From Streptomyces katrae (lineage in GTDB: Bacteria; Actinomycetota; Actinomycetes; Streptomycetales; Streptomycetaceae): a stretch of DNA of 24,823 nucleotides. Every line of letters starts with the position of its first letter. Positions within the stretch are counted from its first letter, which is position 1. Made by a program: the position numbers and the translations under genes. The notes beneath the pieces were generated by a model. That model was not told where the DNA came from. It saw only the letters and a list, made by a program, of their open reading frames with translations, and did no database searches. Positions 6,940-12,378 of the stretch are shown in pieces. The stretch is taken from the NCBI RefSeq assembly GCF_000966975.1, contig NZ_JZWV01000084.1:1-24823 (forward strand). Reading direction: 5' to 3'.

Positions 6940-7449
6940 ATGACCAAGTCAAGGCGCAAGTTCGGCATCGCCGCCATGGTGGCCGCGTTGGTGGCCGTGA
7001 TGATCACCGTCGTGGGACCGCAGGGGGCGAGTGCGCAGGACCAGTCGCGCCGGGGCTGGGACCACTTCGGGTTCGGGGTGCCGTGGGAGGATTCCTACGG
7101 GTACTCGCAGGCCATCAGGGCCGGTGACACGGTCTACATCTCGGGTCAGCTGTCGCACGACGCGGCCGGGAACATCGTGGGGGTGGGCGACTTCGAGAAG
7201 CAGGTGCGCCAGTCGTTCGCCAACCTGGACAAGGTGCTCGCGCACTACAAGATCCCGCGCAGCCAGATCGTCAGCATGAAGATCTACACCAAGGACCTGC
7301 GCAAGAACTTCGACACGGCGGCGCGGCTGCACAAGGAGTACAACGGCAACCACAAGACGACCGACACCATCCTCGGCGTCAGTGACCTGGCCTTCCCCGA
7401 CCAGCTGGTGGAGATCGAGGCCGTCGCGCTGGTGAAGCCGCGCTCCTGA
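6940..7449 (+). CDS. Secreted RidA/YjgF-family protein
   Basis: A 169-residue protein. Residues 1-32 form a Sec-type signal peptide: basic start (TKSRRKF), hydrophobic core (GIAAMVAALVAVMITVV), then a predicted cleavage after ASA. The mature part is a RidA/YjgF fold (AIRAGDTVYISGQLSHDAAGNIVG, QVRQSFANLDKVLAHYKIPRSQIVSMKIYTKD, QLVEIEAVALVKP). Cytosolic RidA deaminates reactive enamine/imine intermediates using a conserved arginine before the last strands. Here that stretch reads TDTILGVSDLAFPDQLVEIEA with no arginine, so deaminase activity is doubtful. The ATG at 6940 has GAAAGG nine bases upstream; the ATG at 6931 would add three residues. It appears monocistronic, with an operator-like repeat upstream and a strong hairpin downstream. 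Secretion of this fold is unusual and the function is unknown. Confidence 0.8.
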   Translation: MTKSRRKFGIAAMVAALVAVMITVVGPQGASAQDQSRRGWDHFGFGVPWEDSYGYSQAIRAGDTVYISGQLSHDAAGNIVGVGDFEKQVRQSFANLDKVLAHYKIPRSQIVSMKIYTKDLRKNFDTAARLHKEYNGNHKTTDTILGVSDLAFPDQLVEIEAVALVKPRS

Positions 7450-7451
7450 CC

Positions 7452-7486
7452 GAGCGGGCCGCGCGGTGACCGCCGCGCGGCCGCTC
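7452..7486 (+). terminator. Strong hairpin after the RidA-like gene
   Basis: Arms 7452-7466 and 7473-7486 pair over 14 bp with one bulged G and a 6-base loop. It starts two bases past the stop codon, with no U-tract. Confidence 0.7.
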
Positions 7487-7630
7487 AGCGCACGACGGCG
7501 GCTCCGCCGAGTACGGGAGCCGCGACACACCCCATGGAGCAGGACACGGCCGGAGGATCCGGGCCCCGTACGGCGGCCCTGAGCTCCGGCTCGGCGGACA
7601 TGTGCGCATGCGTCCGAGCACTCGGGCGGC

Positions 7631-7660
7631 GAAGGCCCTCCACCGGCGTGGGGGGCCTTC
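7631..7660. terminator. Large stem-loop 1 of a back-to-back pair
   Basis: A 13-bp stem (7631-7643 with 7648-7660, one G-T pair) closed by the 4-base loop cggc. It directly abuts a second hairpin. It may be a terminator or part of a structured RNA, and no coding gene ends next to it. Confidence 0.5.
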
Positions 7661-7698
7661 CGTCTGCCGCGGGACGGGCTCCCGTTGCGCGGCAGACG
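7661..7698. other. Large stem-loop 2 of a back-to-back pair
   Basis: A perfect 11-bp outer stem (cgtctgccgcg 7661-7671 / cgcggcagacg 7688-7698), a 2x2 internal loop, then an inner stem acggg / cccgt. It follows stem-loop 1 with no gap, about 200 bp from the nearest coding end. Confidence 0.45.
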
Positions 7699-7724
7699 AG
7701 TACGGTCGGGCAGGGCTTTTCCGG

Positions 7725-7799
7725 TCAGTAGCGGACCCAGAGGACGATGATGTCCTGGCGGTCGGAGCTGAGGGGCTCGCAGAAGAAGACCGGGCCCTA
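7725..7799 (-). pseudogene. Possible C-terminal remnant of a lost gene
   Basis: On the minus strand, between an in-frame TAG (7799-7797) and a TGA (7727-7725), 23 codons read GPVFFCEPLSSDRQ followed by DIIVLWVRY. They have good GC3 codon bias and a protein-like hydrophobic pattern, but no start codon and no extension upstream in any frame. This may be the tail of a gene whose front has been deleted, or a chance reading. I do not recognise the family. Confidence 0.3.
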
Positions 7800-7809
7800 G
7801 GTCTAGGGC
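7794..7809. promoter_or_regulatory. CTAG-containing perfect palindrome
   Basis: GCCCTAG-GT-CTAGGGC is a perfect 7-2-7 inverted repeat containing two CTAG tetramers, which are scarce in Streptomyces DNA. It lies about 50 bp upstream of the twin GTCAAG operators and could be another operator for the same divergent region. Confidence 0.35.
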
Positions 7810-7856
7810 AATGCGGTCGACCGGATCCGGTTCCGGTTCTGATGTCGACTCTTGGC

Positions 7857-7901
7857 GTCAAGGGATTCTTGACAAGTGAGGGGTGTCAAGGTTTCCTTGA
7901 C
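7857..7901 (+). promoter_or_regulatory. Twin GTCAAG-N5-CTTGAC operators over a promoter
   Basis: Two inverted repeats with identical arms, GTCAAG-N5-CTTGAC, lie at 7857-7873 (spacer ggatt) and 7885-7901 (the second extends to GTCAAGG-ttt-CCTTGAC). Their centres are 28 bp apart. The first contains a consensus -35 TTGACA (7869-7874); 17 bases on, TTTCCT (7892-7897) could be the -10, inside the second repeat. Transcription would then begin at about the ATG at 7904, giving a leaderless message, which fits the absence of a ribosome site. A repressor bound here would cover both boxes. Confidence 0.65.
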
Positions 7902-7903
7902 GC

Positions 7904-8164
7904 ATGATGTCGATCTTGAAGTCGAGTCGGACTTCGTCCGATGTGTCCTTGGCCGCCGTGATGCCGGTCCCCGTGATGTTGTTCGTGGTGGCGTTCTTGT
8001 TCGGTGACCGGCTCGGGGGTGTCGTCTCCGTCGTCCTCGTGGTGGCGGGGCTCGGGGTGCTGGCCTGGGCGGGGGCCGTCACCCGGGCGAAGGCCGGGGA
8101 GCGGGCCCGGCGGGACGAGGCCGTGCTCGACGCGCTCGAGCCGCTCGCGGGGCTGCGCCGATGA
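7904..8164 (+). CDS. Small two-helix membrane protein
   Basis: An 86-residue protein with two hydrophobic segments at about residues 14-34 and 35-59, separated by a short GDRLGG turn. A charged, Arg/Glu-rich tail (TRAKAGERARRDEAVLDALEPL) probably forms a cytosolic helix. Codon bias is good from the first ATG at 7904, although there is no ribosome-binding site, consistent with a leaderless transcript from the promoter under the twin operators. The stop overlaps the next gene (ATGA), so the two proteins are probably made together. I do not recognise the family. A membrane anchor or sensor for the HTH protein encoded next is the simplest inference. Confidence 0.65.
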   Translation: MMSILKSSRTSSDVSLAAVMPVPVMLFVVAFLFGDRLGGVVSVVLVVAGLGVLAWAGAVTRAKAGERARRDEAVLDALEPLAGLRR

Positions 8165-8742
8165 GTGACGGACCGCTGCTCCACCCCGCGGAGATGGACC
8201 GGATCCGGGAGGGGATCGCCGCGGCCGTACTGGAAGCGCCCGAGGGGCTGGCCGCGTCGCTCGAGCACGACGCCCACGGGTACCTGCGGCTGGTGGACGC
8301 CTCGCGCGTCGGTGCCGAGGAGGCGAGCCGGCTGCTGCGCGAGGCCGTTCAGGGTGCCAGGGCCGCCGGCCACTCCTGGGACACCGTGGGCCGGGTGCTG
8401 GGAGTGAGCCGTCAGGCCGCCCAGCAGCGGTTCGCGAGCAAGGCCGCGGCCGCGCCGGCCGCCGGAGGGACGGACGGCCCGGCGCGCCGCACCCTCAAGG
8501 GGCTGTCCGCGTTCAACGAGATGACCGCCCTGGAAGAGGCCGGCCGCGACGGCTGGCACCTGGTCGGCTACGGCCCCCTCTTCCACACGGTGGAGGCGTC
8601 CGGCCGGCCGTGGGAGCACTGCCGGGTCACCCTCCCGTCCGGCGCGCGGCAGCGGCGGATGCAGGACGAGGGGTGGATCCCGGTGGGTGCGGGATGGTTC
8701 CCGTGGCGGTACTACAAGCGGCCCCTCGGGTCCGACGGCTGA
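8161..8742 (+). CDS. HTH protein with a C-terminal GW-repeat domain
   Basis: A 193-residue soluble protein. A helix-turn-helix lies at about residues 63-92 (VQGARAAGHSWDTVGRVLGVSRQAAQQRF), a form common in actinobacterial DNA-binding proteins. The C-terminal region (115-190) has two related stretches, EEAGRDGWHLVGYGPLFHTVE and MQDEGWIPVGAGWFPWRYYK, each built around (E/D)GWxxVG and rich in aromatics. This is reminiscent of DUF4177/DUF2812-like small domains, but I cannot assign it. It starts at an ATG overlapping the membrane-protein stop. It is a good candidate to bind the twin GTCAAG operators and autoregulate the pair (inference). Confidence 0.65.
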   Translation: MSDGPLLHPAEMDRIREGIAAAVLEAPEGLAASLEHDAHGYLRLVDASRVGAEEASRLLREAVQGARAAGHSWDTVGRVLGVSRQAAQQRFASKAAAAPAAGGTDGPARRTLKGLSAFNEMTALEEAGRDGWHLVGYGPLFHTVEASGRPWEHCRVTLPSGARQRRMQDEGWIPVGAGWFPWRYYKRPLGSDG

Positions 8743-8763
8743 CACGCGGGAGGAAATTCCCTG

Positions 8764-8791
8764 TTGGGGGCGGTGGGCCCCGGAGCAGAAT
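8764..8791 (+). promoter_or_regulatory. Possible promoter of the TOPRIM gene
   Basis: TTGGGG (8764-8769) and CAGAAT (8786-8791) with 16-base spacing would place the transcript start close to the ATG at 8798. That would explain the lack of a well-placed ribosome site. The match to consensus is modest. Confidence 0.3.
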
Positions 8792-8797
8792 CGGGTC

Positions 8798-9382
8798 ATG
8801 GACGAGATGGGGGAGTTCCGGGAGGCCGTGGCCCGGTCGGCGGCCGGCGGGGGTGCCTTCGGGGAGGCGGCCCCTGGAGTGCGGGGGGCCGTGCTCGTGG
8901 AGGGGCCCAGTGACCACGCCGCGCTGGAGGCGCTGGCCCGGAGGCTCGGCAGGGACCTGGAGGCCGAGGGGATCTGCGTGCTGTCCATGGGCGGGGCGAC
9001 GAACGTCGCGCGCTACGCCGAGCTCCTGGGGCCGCCGGGCCTGGGGCTGCGCCTCACCGGGCTGTGCGACGAACAGGAGCGGCCCTTCTACGACCGTGCG
9101 CTGGAGGAGGTCTTCGTCTGCGTCAAGGACCTGGAGGAGGAGCTGATCCGGGCGCTGGGCGTGGCGAGGGTGGAGGAGATCGTCGAGGCCGAGGGGGAAC
9201 TCGGGCCCTGGCGGACCTTCACCCGCCAGCCCGCACAGCGGGGGCGCAGCCCGGAGCAGCGGATGCGGCGCTTCCTCGGTACGCAGAGCGGGCGGAAGAT
9301 CCGTTACGGGCGGCTGCTGGCCGGGGCCCTCGACCCCGCGTCCGTCCCCGGCCCCCTGGACGCGCTGATCGGACGCCTGTAG
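8798..9382 (+). CDS. Stand-alone TOPRIM (OLD-like) nucleotidyl transferase/hydrolase domain protein
   Basis: A 194-residue protein consisting of little more than a TOPRIM fold as found in OLD-family nucleases. AVLVEGPSDHAALEALA (31-47) carries the catalytic Glu35 and Asp39. VLSMGGATNVARYAELL (61-77) is the conserved second strand and helix. LTGLCDEQE (86-94) carries the acidic metal-binding cluster around Asp91. The tail (FTRQPAQRGRSPEQRMRRFLGTQSGRKIRYGRLLAGAL) is the usual C-terminus of the actinobacterial stand-alone version. It lacks the ABC ATPase half of OLD proteins. The substrate is unknown; metal-dependent DNA cleavage or nucleotidyl transfer is the family expectation. The start is the ATG at 8798; the ATG at 8807 is an alternative. 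Confidence 0.75.
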   Translation: MDEMGEFREAVARSAAGGGAFGEAAPGVRGAVLVEGPSDHAALEALARRLGRDLEAEGICVLSMGGATNVARYAELLGPPGLGLRLTGLCDEQERPFYDRALEEVFVCVKDLEEELIRALGVARVEEIVEAEGELGPWRTFTRQPAQRGRSPEQRMRRFLGTQSGRKIRYGRLLAGALDPASVPGPLDALIGRL

Positions 9383-9396
9383 CCGCCCGGCGGTGC

Positions 9397-9416
9397 GGGC
9401 ACGGACTCCCGTGCCC
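9397..9416 (+). terminator. Hairpin after the TOPRIM gene
   Basis: A perfect 8-bp stem (gggcacgg / ccgtgccc) with a 4-base loop begins 14 bases after the stop, between convergent genes. Confidence 0.6.
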
Positions 9417-9431
9417 CGGGGTTGCCCCCTG

Positions 9432-9461
9432 CTCGAAGGGCCTCGAAGGGCCTCGAAGGGC
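9432..9461. repeat. 10-bp tandem repeat, three copies
   Basis: The unit ctcgaagggc is repeated three times without gaps in the convergent intergenic region. It is probably slippage-prone filler with no evident role. Confidence 0.7.
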
Positions 9462-9518
9462 TTGGGGGAGCGTGCCGGGCGCCGGGGGCGGCGCCGTGCG
9501 GCACTTCCGTGACACCCC

Positions 9519-10169
9519 CTACCCCGCCTGGAGGGCCGCCAGGCGCTGTGCGAAGGGGGTGAGCGCGGCCGCCGGGGACGGCGGCAGGGAGGTGACGGCT
9601 CCGGTGGGGGAACGGGGGGCGGTGGCCGGGGCGGTGACGGGGTGGGGGGTCAGGAAGCGGGCGAGTTCGGTGCCCGCGCGGGTGATGCGGCGGGCCAGGC
9701 CCTCCTCGCCCCAGTCCTCCGAGGCGGCGTACACGGCGGTGGGGACGACGAGGGCGCGCAGGTAGGTGAAGAGGGGCCGCAGGGCGTGTTCGGTGACCAG
9801 GGAGTGCCGGGCGGTGCCGCCGGTCGCGCCGAGGAGTACGGGCGTGCCAGTGAGGGCGTCCTTGTCGAGGAGGTCGAAGAAGGACTTGAACAGGCCGCTG
9901 TAGGAGCCGGCGAAGACCGGGGTGACGGCGATCAGGGCGTCCGCGGCCGCCACCGCGTCGAGGGCCGCGGCGAGGCGGGCGGACGGGAAGCCGGTGGTGA
10001 AGTGCTGGGCGATCTCCGTGGCGAGTTCCCGGAGTTCGATCACCTCGGGCCCGGCGTCCGGGCGGGCGGGGGCGGCCGCGGCTTCGAGGGTCGCGGCCGT
10101 GAGGCGGTCGGCGAGGAGGCGGGTCGAGGAGGGGGAGCTCAGGCCCGCGGAGACGACGACGAGTTTCAT
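9519..10169 (-). CDS. NADPH-dependent FMN reductase, CE1759 type
   Basis: A 216-residue flavodoxin-fold reductase. The FMN phosphate loop is near the N-terminus (VVVSAGLSSPSSTRLLADRL), followed by the FMN-binding TPVFAGSYSGLFKSFFDLLD and LLGATGGTARHSL stretches typical of the CE1759 family. It should reduce FMN with NAD(P)H for the luciferase-like monooxygenase encoded just upstream. Its ATG overlaps that gene's stop (ATGA), so the two are translated together. After about residue 180 the C-terminus is a Pro/Ala/Ser/Thr-rich linker (PHPVTAPATAPRSPTGAV) ending in a short helix, longer than needed for the fold. The substrate of the two-component system is unknown. Confidence 0.85.
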   Translation of the reverse strand: MKLVVVSAGLSSPSSTRLLADRLTAATLEAAAAPARPDAGPEVIELRELATEIAQHFTTGFPSARLAAALDAVAAADALIAVTPVFAGSYSGLFKSFFDLLDKDALTGTPVLLGATGGTARHSLVTEHALRPLFTYLRALVVPTAVYAASEDWGEEGLARRITRAGTELARFLTPHPVTAPATAPRSPTGAVTSLPPSPAAALTPFAQRLAALQAG

Positions 10170-11266
10170 GCGCGGGTCTCCTCGTGGGCGGTGGCCGCCG
10201 CGGCCGCGACGCGGGCCGCGTGGGTGGGGGCGTCCGGGACGCCGGCGGGGCGGAGGTTCGCGAACTCCTTGCGCAGGACGGGGACGACCTCTTCGCCGAG
10301 GAGGTCGAGCTGCTCCAGGACGGTCTTCAGGGGCAGGCCGGCGTGGTCGACGAGGAAGAGCTGGCGCTGGTAGTCGCCGGCGTAGTCGCGGAAGGAGAGG
10401 GTGCGCTCGATGACCTGCTGCGGGGATCCGACGGTGAGGGGGGTCTGGGAGGTGAACTCCTCCAGGGAGGGGCCGTGGCCGTAGACGGGGGCGTTGTCGA
10501 AGTACGGGCGGAACTCGCGGACCGCGTCCTGGGAGTTGCGTCGCATGAAGACCTGGCCGCCGAGGCCGACGACGGCCTGTTCGGGGGTGCCGTGCCCGTA
10601 GTGGGCGTAGCGCTCGCGGTACAGGTTGACCATCTGCCGGGTGTGGGAGGCGGGCCAGAAGATGTTGTTGTGGAAGAAGCCGTCGCCGTAGTAGGCGGCC
10701 TGTTCGGCGATCTCGGGCGAGCGGATGGAGCCGTGCCAGACGAAGGGGGCGACGCCGTCGAGGGGGCGGGGGGTGGCGGTGAAGGACTGGAGCGGGGTAC
10801 GGAACTTGCCCTTCCAGGTGACGGTGTCCTCGTCCCAGAGGCGGCGCAGGAGGGCGTAGTTCTCGATGGCGAGGTCGATGCCGTCGCGGATGTCCTTGCC
10901 GAACCAGGGGTAGACCGGGCCGGTGTTGCCGCGGCCCAGCATCAGGTCGACGCGGCCGTCGGCGACGTGCTGGAGCATCGCGAAGTCCTCGGCGATCTTC
11001 ACCGGGTCGTTGGTGGTGATCAGCGTCGTGGAGGTGGAGAGGATCAGGTTCTCGGTGCGCGCGGCGAGGTAGCCGAGCAGGGTCGTCGGCGAGGAGGGGA
11101 CGAACGGCGGATTGTGGTGCTCGCCGGTGGCGAAGACGTCGAGGCCGACCTCCTCGGCCTTCTGCGCGATGGCGAGCATGGCCTTGATGCGCTCGTGCTC
11201 GCCGGGCGCGCGTCCGGTCGTCGGGTCGGTGGTGATGTCGCCGACGGTGAAGATCCCGAACTGCAT
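10166..11266 (-). CDS. LLM-class FMN-dependent monooxygenase, CE1758 type
   Basis: A 366-residue TIM-barrel luciferase-like monooxygenase. Family hallmarks are the N-terminal MQFGIFTVGD strand, the FATGEHHNPPF loop, LSTSTTLITTNDPVKIAEDFAMLQHVADGRVDLMLGRGN (the core of bacterial luciferase-like proteins) and the TVGSPQQVIERTL C-terminal segment. It uses reduced FMN and oxygen; the flavin should come from the co-encoded reductase. The ATG at 11266 has a strong GGAAGGGGAG upstream. An AT-rich TATAGT box and an inverted repeat lie just before it, which suggests regulated expression. No regulator gene is adjacent. The CE1758/CE1759 pairing is established as a family context, but the physiological substrate is not. 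Confidence 0.88.
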   Translation of the reverse strand: MQFGIFTVGDITTDPTTGRAPGEHERIKAMLAIAQKAEEVGLDVFATGEHHNPPFVPSSPTTLLGYLAARTENLILSTSTTLITTNDPVKIAEDFAMLQHVADGRVDLMLGRGNTGPVYPWFGKDIRDGIDLAIENYALLRRLWDEDTVTWKGKFRTPLQSFTATPRPLDGVAPFVWHGSIRSPEIAEQAAYYGDGFFHNNIFWPASHTRQMVNLYRERYAHYGHGTPEQAVVGLGGQVFMRRNSQDAVREFRPYFDNAPVYGHGPSLEEFTSQTPLTVGSPQQVIERTLSFRDYAGDYQRQLFLVDHAGLPLKTVLEQLDLLGEEVVPVLRKEFANLRPAGVPDAPTHAARVAAAAATAHEETRA

Positions 11267-11281
11267 GGCTCCCCTTCCAAG

Positions 11282-11302
11282 GTTGTTTATGTTTCAACTA
11301 TA
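11282..11302 (-). promoter_or_regulatory. -10 box and inverted repeat before the LLM gene
   Basis: Reading leftward, TATAGT (11302-11297) is a good -10 and is followed by GTTG-N9-CAAC (11298-11282), an AT-rich repeat placed over the expected start of transcription. Such AT richness is rare in this DNA. No clear -35 is visible, and the binder is unknown. Confidence 0.5.
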
Positions 11303-11396
11303 CCGGGGAACGGAGGGTGCGTCCGGGGTATTCCCGGGGGTGCGGGAGGGCGCTGTCGTCCGTACCGGCGGCCGGGGCGGCGGTAGGGTGCGGGGC

Positions 11397-12302
11397 GTGT
11401 CCGGGACTGAGCGGGATCTCGTCGGCTACGGGGCCGTGCCGCCGCATGCGAGGTGGCCCGGCGGGGCGCGGGTCGCCGTGAGCCTGGTGCTGAACTACGA
11501 GGAGGGCGGCGAGCGCAGCGTCCTGGAGGGGGACGACGGCTCCGAGGGGTACCTGCACGAGATCGTGGGCGCGCCGCCGGTGGCGGGCGGGCGGGACCTG
11601 AACGTGGAGTCGATGTTCGCCTACGGGGCCCGGGCCGGGTTCTGGCGGGTGCACCGGACCCTCTCCGCGCACGGGGTGCCGCTCACGGTGTTCGCGGTGG
11701 GGCGGGCCCTGGAGCGCAATCCCGACGCGGCACGGGCCATGGGGGCCGCCGGCTGGGAGGTGGCGGGGCACGGGTGGCGGTGGATCGACTACCGCGAGGT
11801 GCCCGAGGAGGCCGAGCGGGCCGACATCGCGCGCACGGTCGAGACGATCGGGCGGCTCACCGGGCGCCGGCCCGTGGGCTGGTACACCGGGCGGACCAGT
11901 CCCCGTACGCGCCGGCTGGTGGCGGAGGAGGGCGGGTTCCTGTACGACTCCGACGACTACTCCGACGACCTGCCGTTCTACGCCGCGGCGGGCGGGCGGC
12001 CGCACCTGGTGGTGCCGTACGGGCTCGACGCCAACGACTTCAAGTTCCTGATCGTGCACGGGTTCACCACCGCCGACGACATGCTCGCGTACCTGGTCGA
12101 CACCTACGACACGCTGCACGCGGAGGGGGCCGACCGGCCGCGCATGATGAGCGTCGGCCTGCACTGCCGGATCATCGGGCGGCCCGGGCGGATCCGGGCG
12201 CTCGACGGGTTCCTGAGGCACGTCGCGCAGCTCGGCGGGGGGTGGGTGGCCACGCGCGAGCAGATCGCGCGGCACTGGCTCGCCACGCACCCGCCGGACT
12301 GA
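11397..12302 (+). CDS. PuuE-like allantoinase / polysaccharide deacetylase-family protein
   Basis: A 301-residue member of the NodB-fold polysaccharide deacetylase superfamily, closest in pattern to PuuE allantoinase. It shows VAVSLVLNYEEGGERS near the N-terminus (where deacetylases have the TFDD motif), an ESMFAYGARAGFWRVHR stretch, VAGHGWRWIDY, GWYTGRTSPRTRRL, YDSDDYSDDLPFY and a late SVGLHCRIIGRPGR motif. PuuE hydrolyses allantoin to allantoate in purine catabolism. No other purine catabolic gene is in the window, so the substrate is open. The GTG at 11397 fits the family's usual N-terminus; a GTG at 11388 is an alternative. The gene is divergent from the LLM gene and ends before a strong bidirectional hairpin. 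Confidence 0.75.
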   Translation: MSGTERDLVGYGAVPPHARWPGGARVAVSLVLNYEEGGERSVLEGDDGSEGYLHEIVGAPPVAGGRDLNVESMFAYGARAGFWRVHRTLSAHGVPLTVFAVGRALERNPDAARAMGAAGWEVAGHGWRWIDYREVPEEAERADIARTVETIGRLTGRRPVGWYTGRTSPRTRRLVAEEGGFLYDSDDYSDDLPFYAAAGGRPHLVVPYGLDANDFKFLIVHGFTTADDMLAYLVDTYDTLHAEGADRPRMMSVGLHCRIIGRPGRIRALDGFLRHVAQLGGGWVATREQIARHWLATHPPD

Positions 12303-12323
12303 GCCGGCGGGGACGAGACCTGC

Positions 12324-12359
12324 CGGTGCCGGCGCCCCGGTGACGGGGCGCCGGCACCG
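12324..12359. terminator. Bidirectional hairpin between convergent genes
   Basis: A perfect 15-bp stem with a 6-base loop (ggtgac) lies 21 bases after the PuuE-like stop and 19 bases from the stop of the convergent transporter gene. Confidence 0.75.
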
Positions 12360-12378
12360 TTGCGGGCGGGCCGTTCCT

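Larger units (their letters stand above)
7487..7856. other. Structured intergenic region
   Basis: There is no convincing complete gene here. Besides the separately listed hairpins, gene remnant and palindrome, an 8-bp stem (gcggctcc / ggagccgc, 7498-7523) is visible. Open frames in this stretch have poor codon bias. Confidence 0.5.

Noticed and set aside
9432..9461. CRISPR-like or iteron-like array
   Set aside because: It is only three contiguous 10-bp units with no spacers and no associated genes, so simple slippage is a sufficient explanation.
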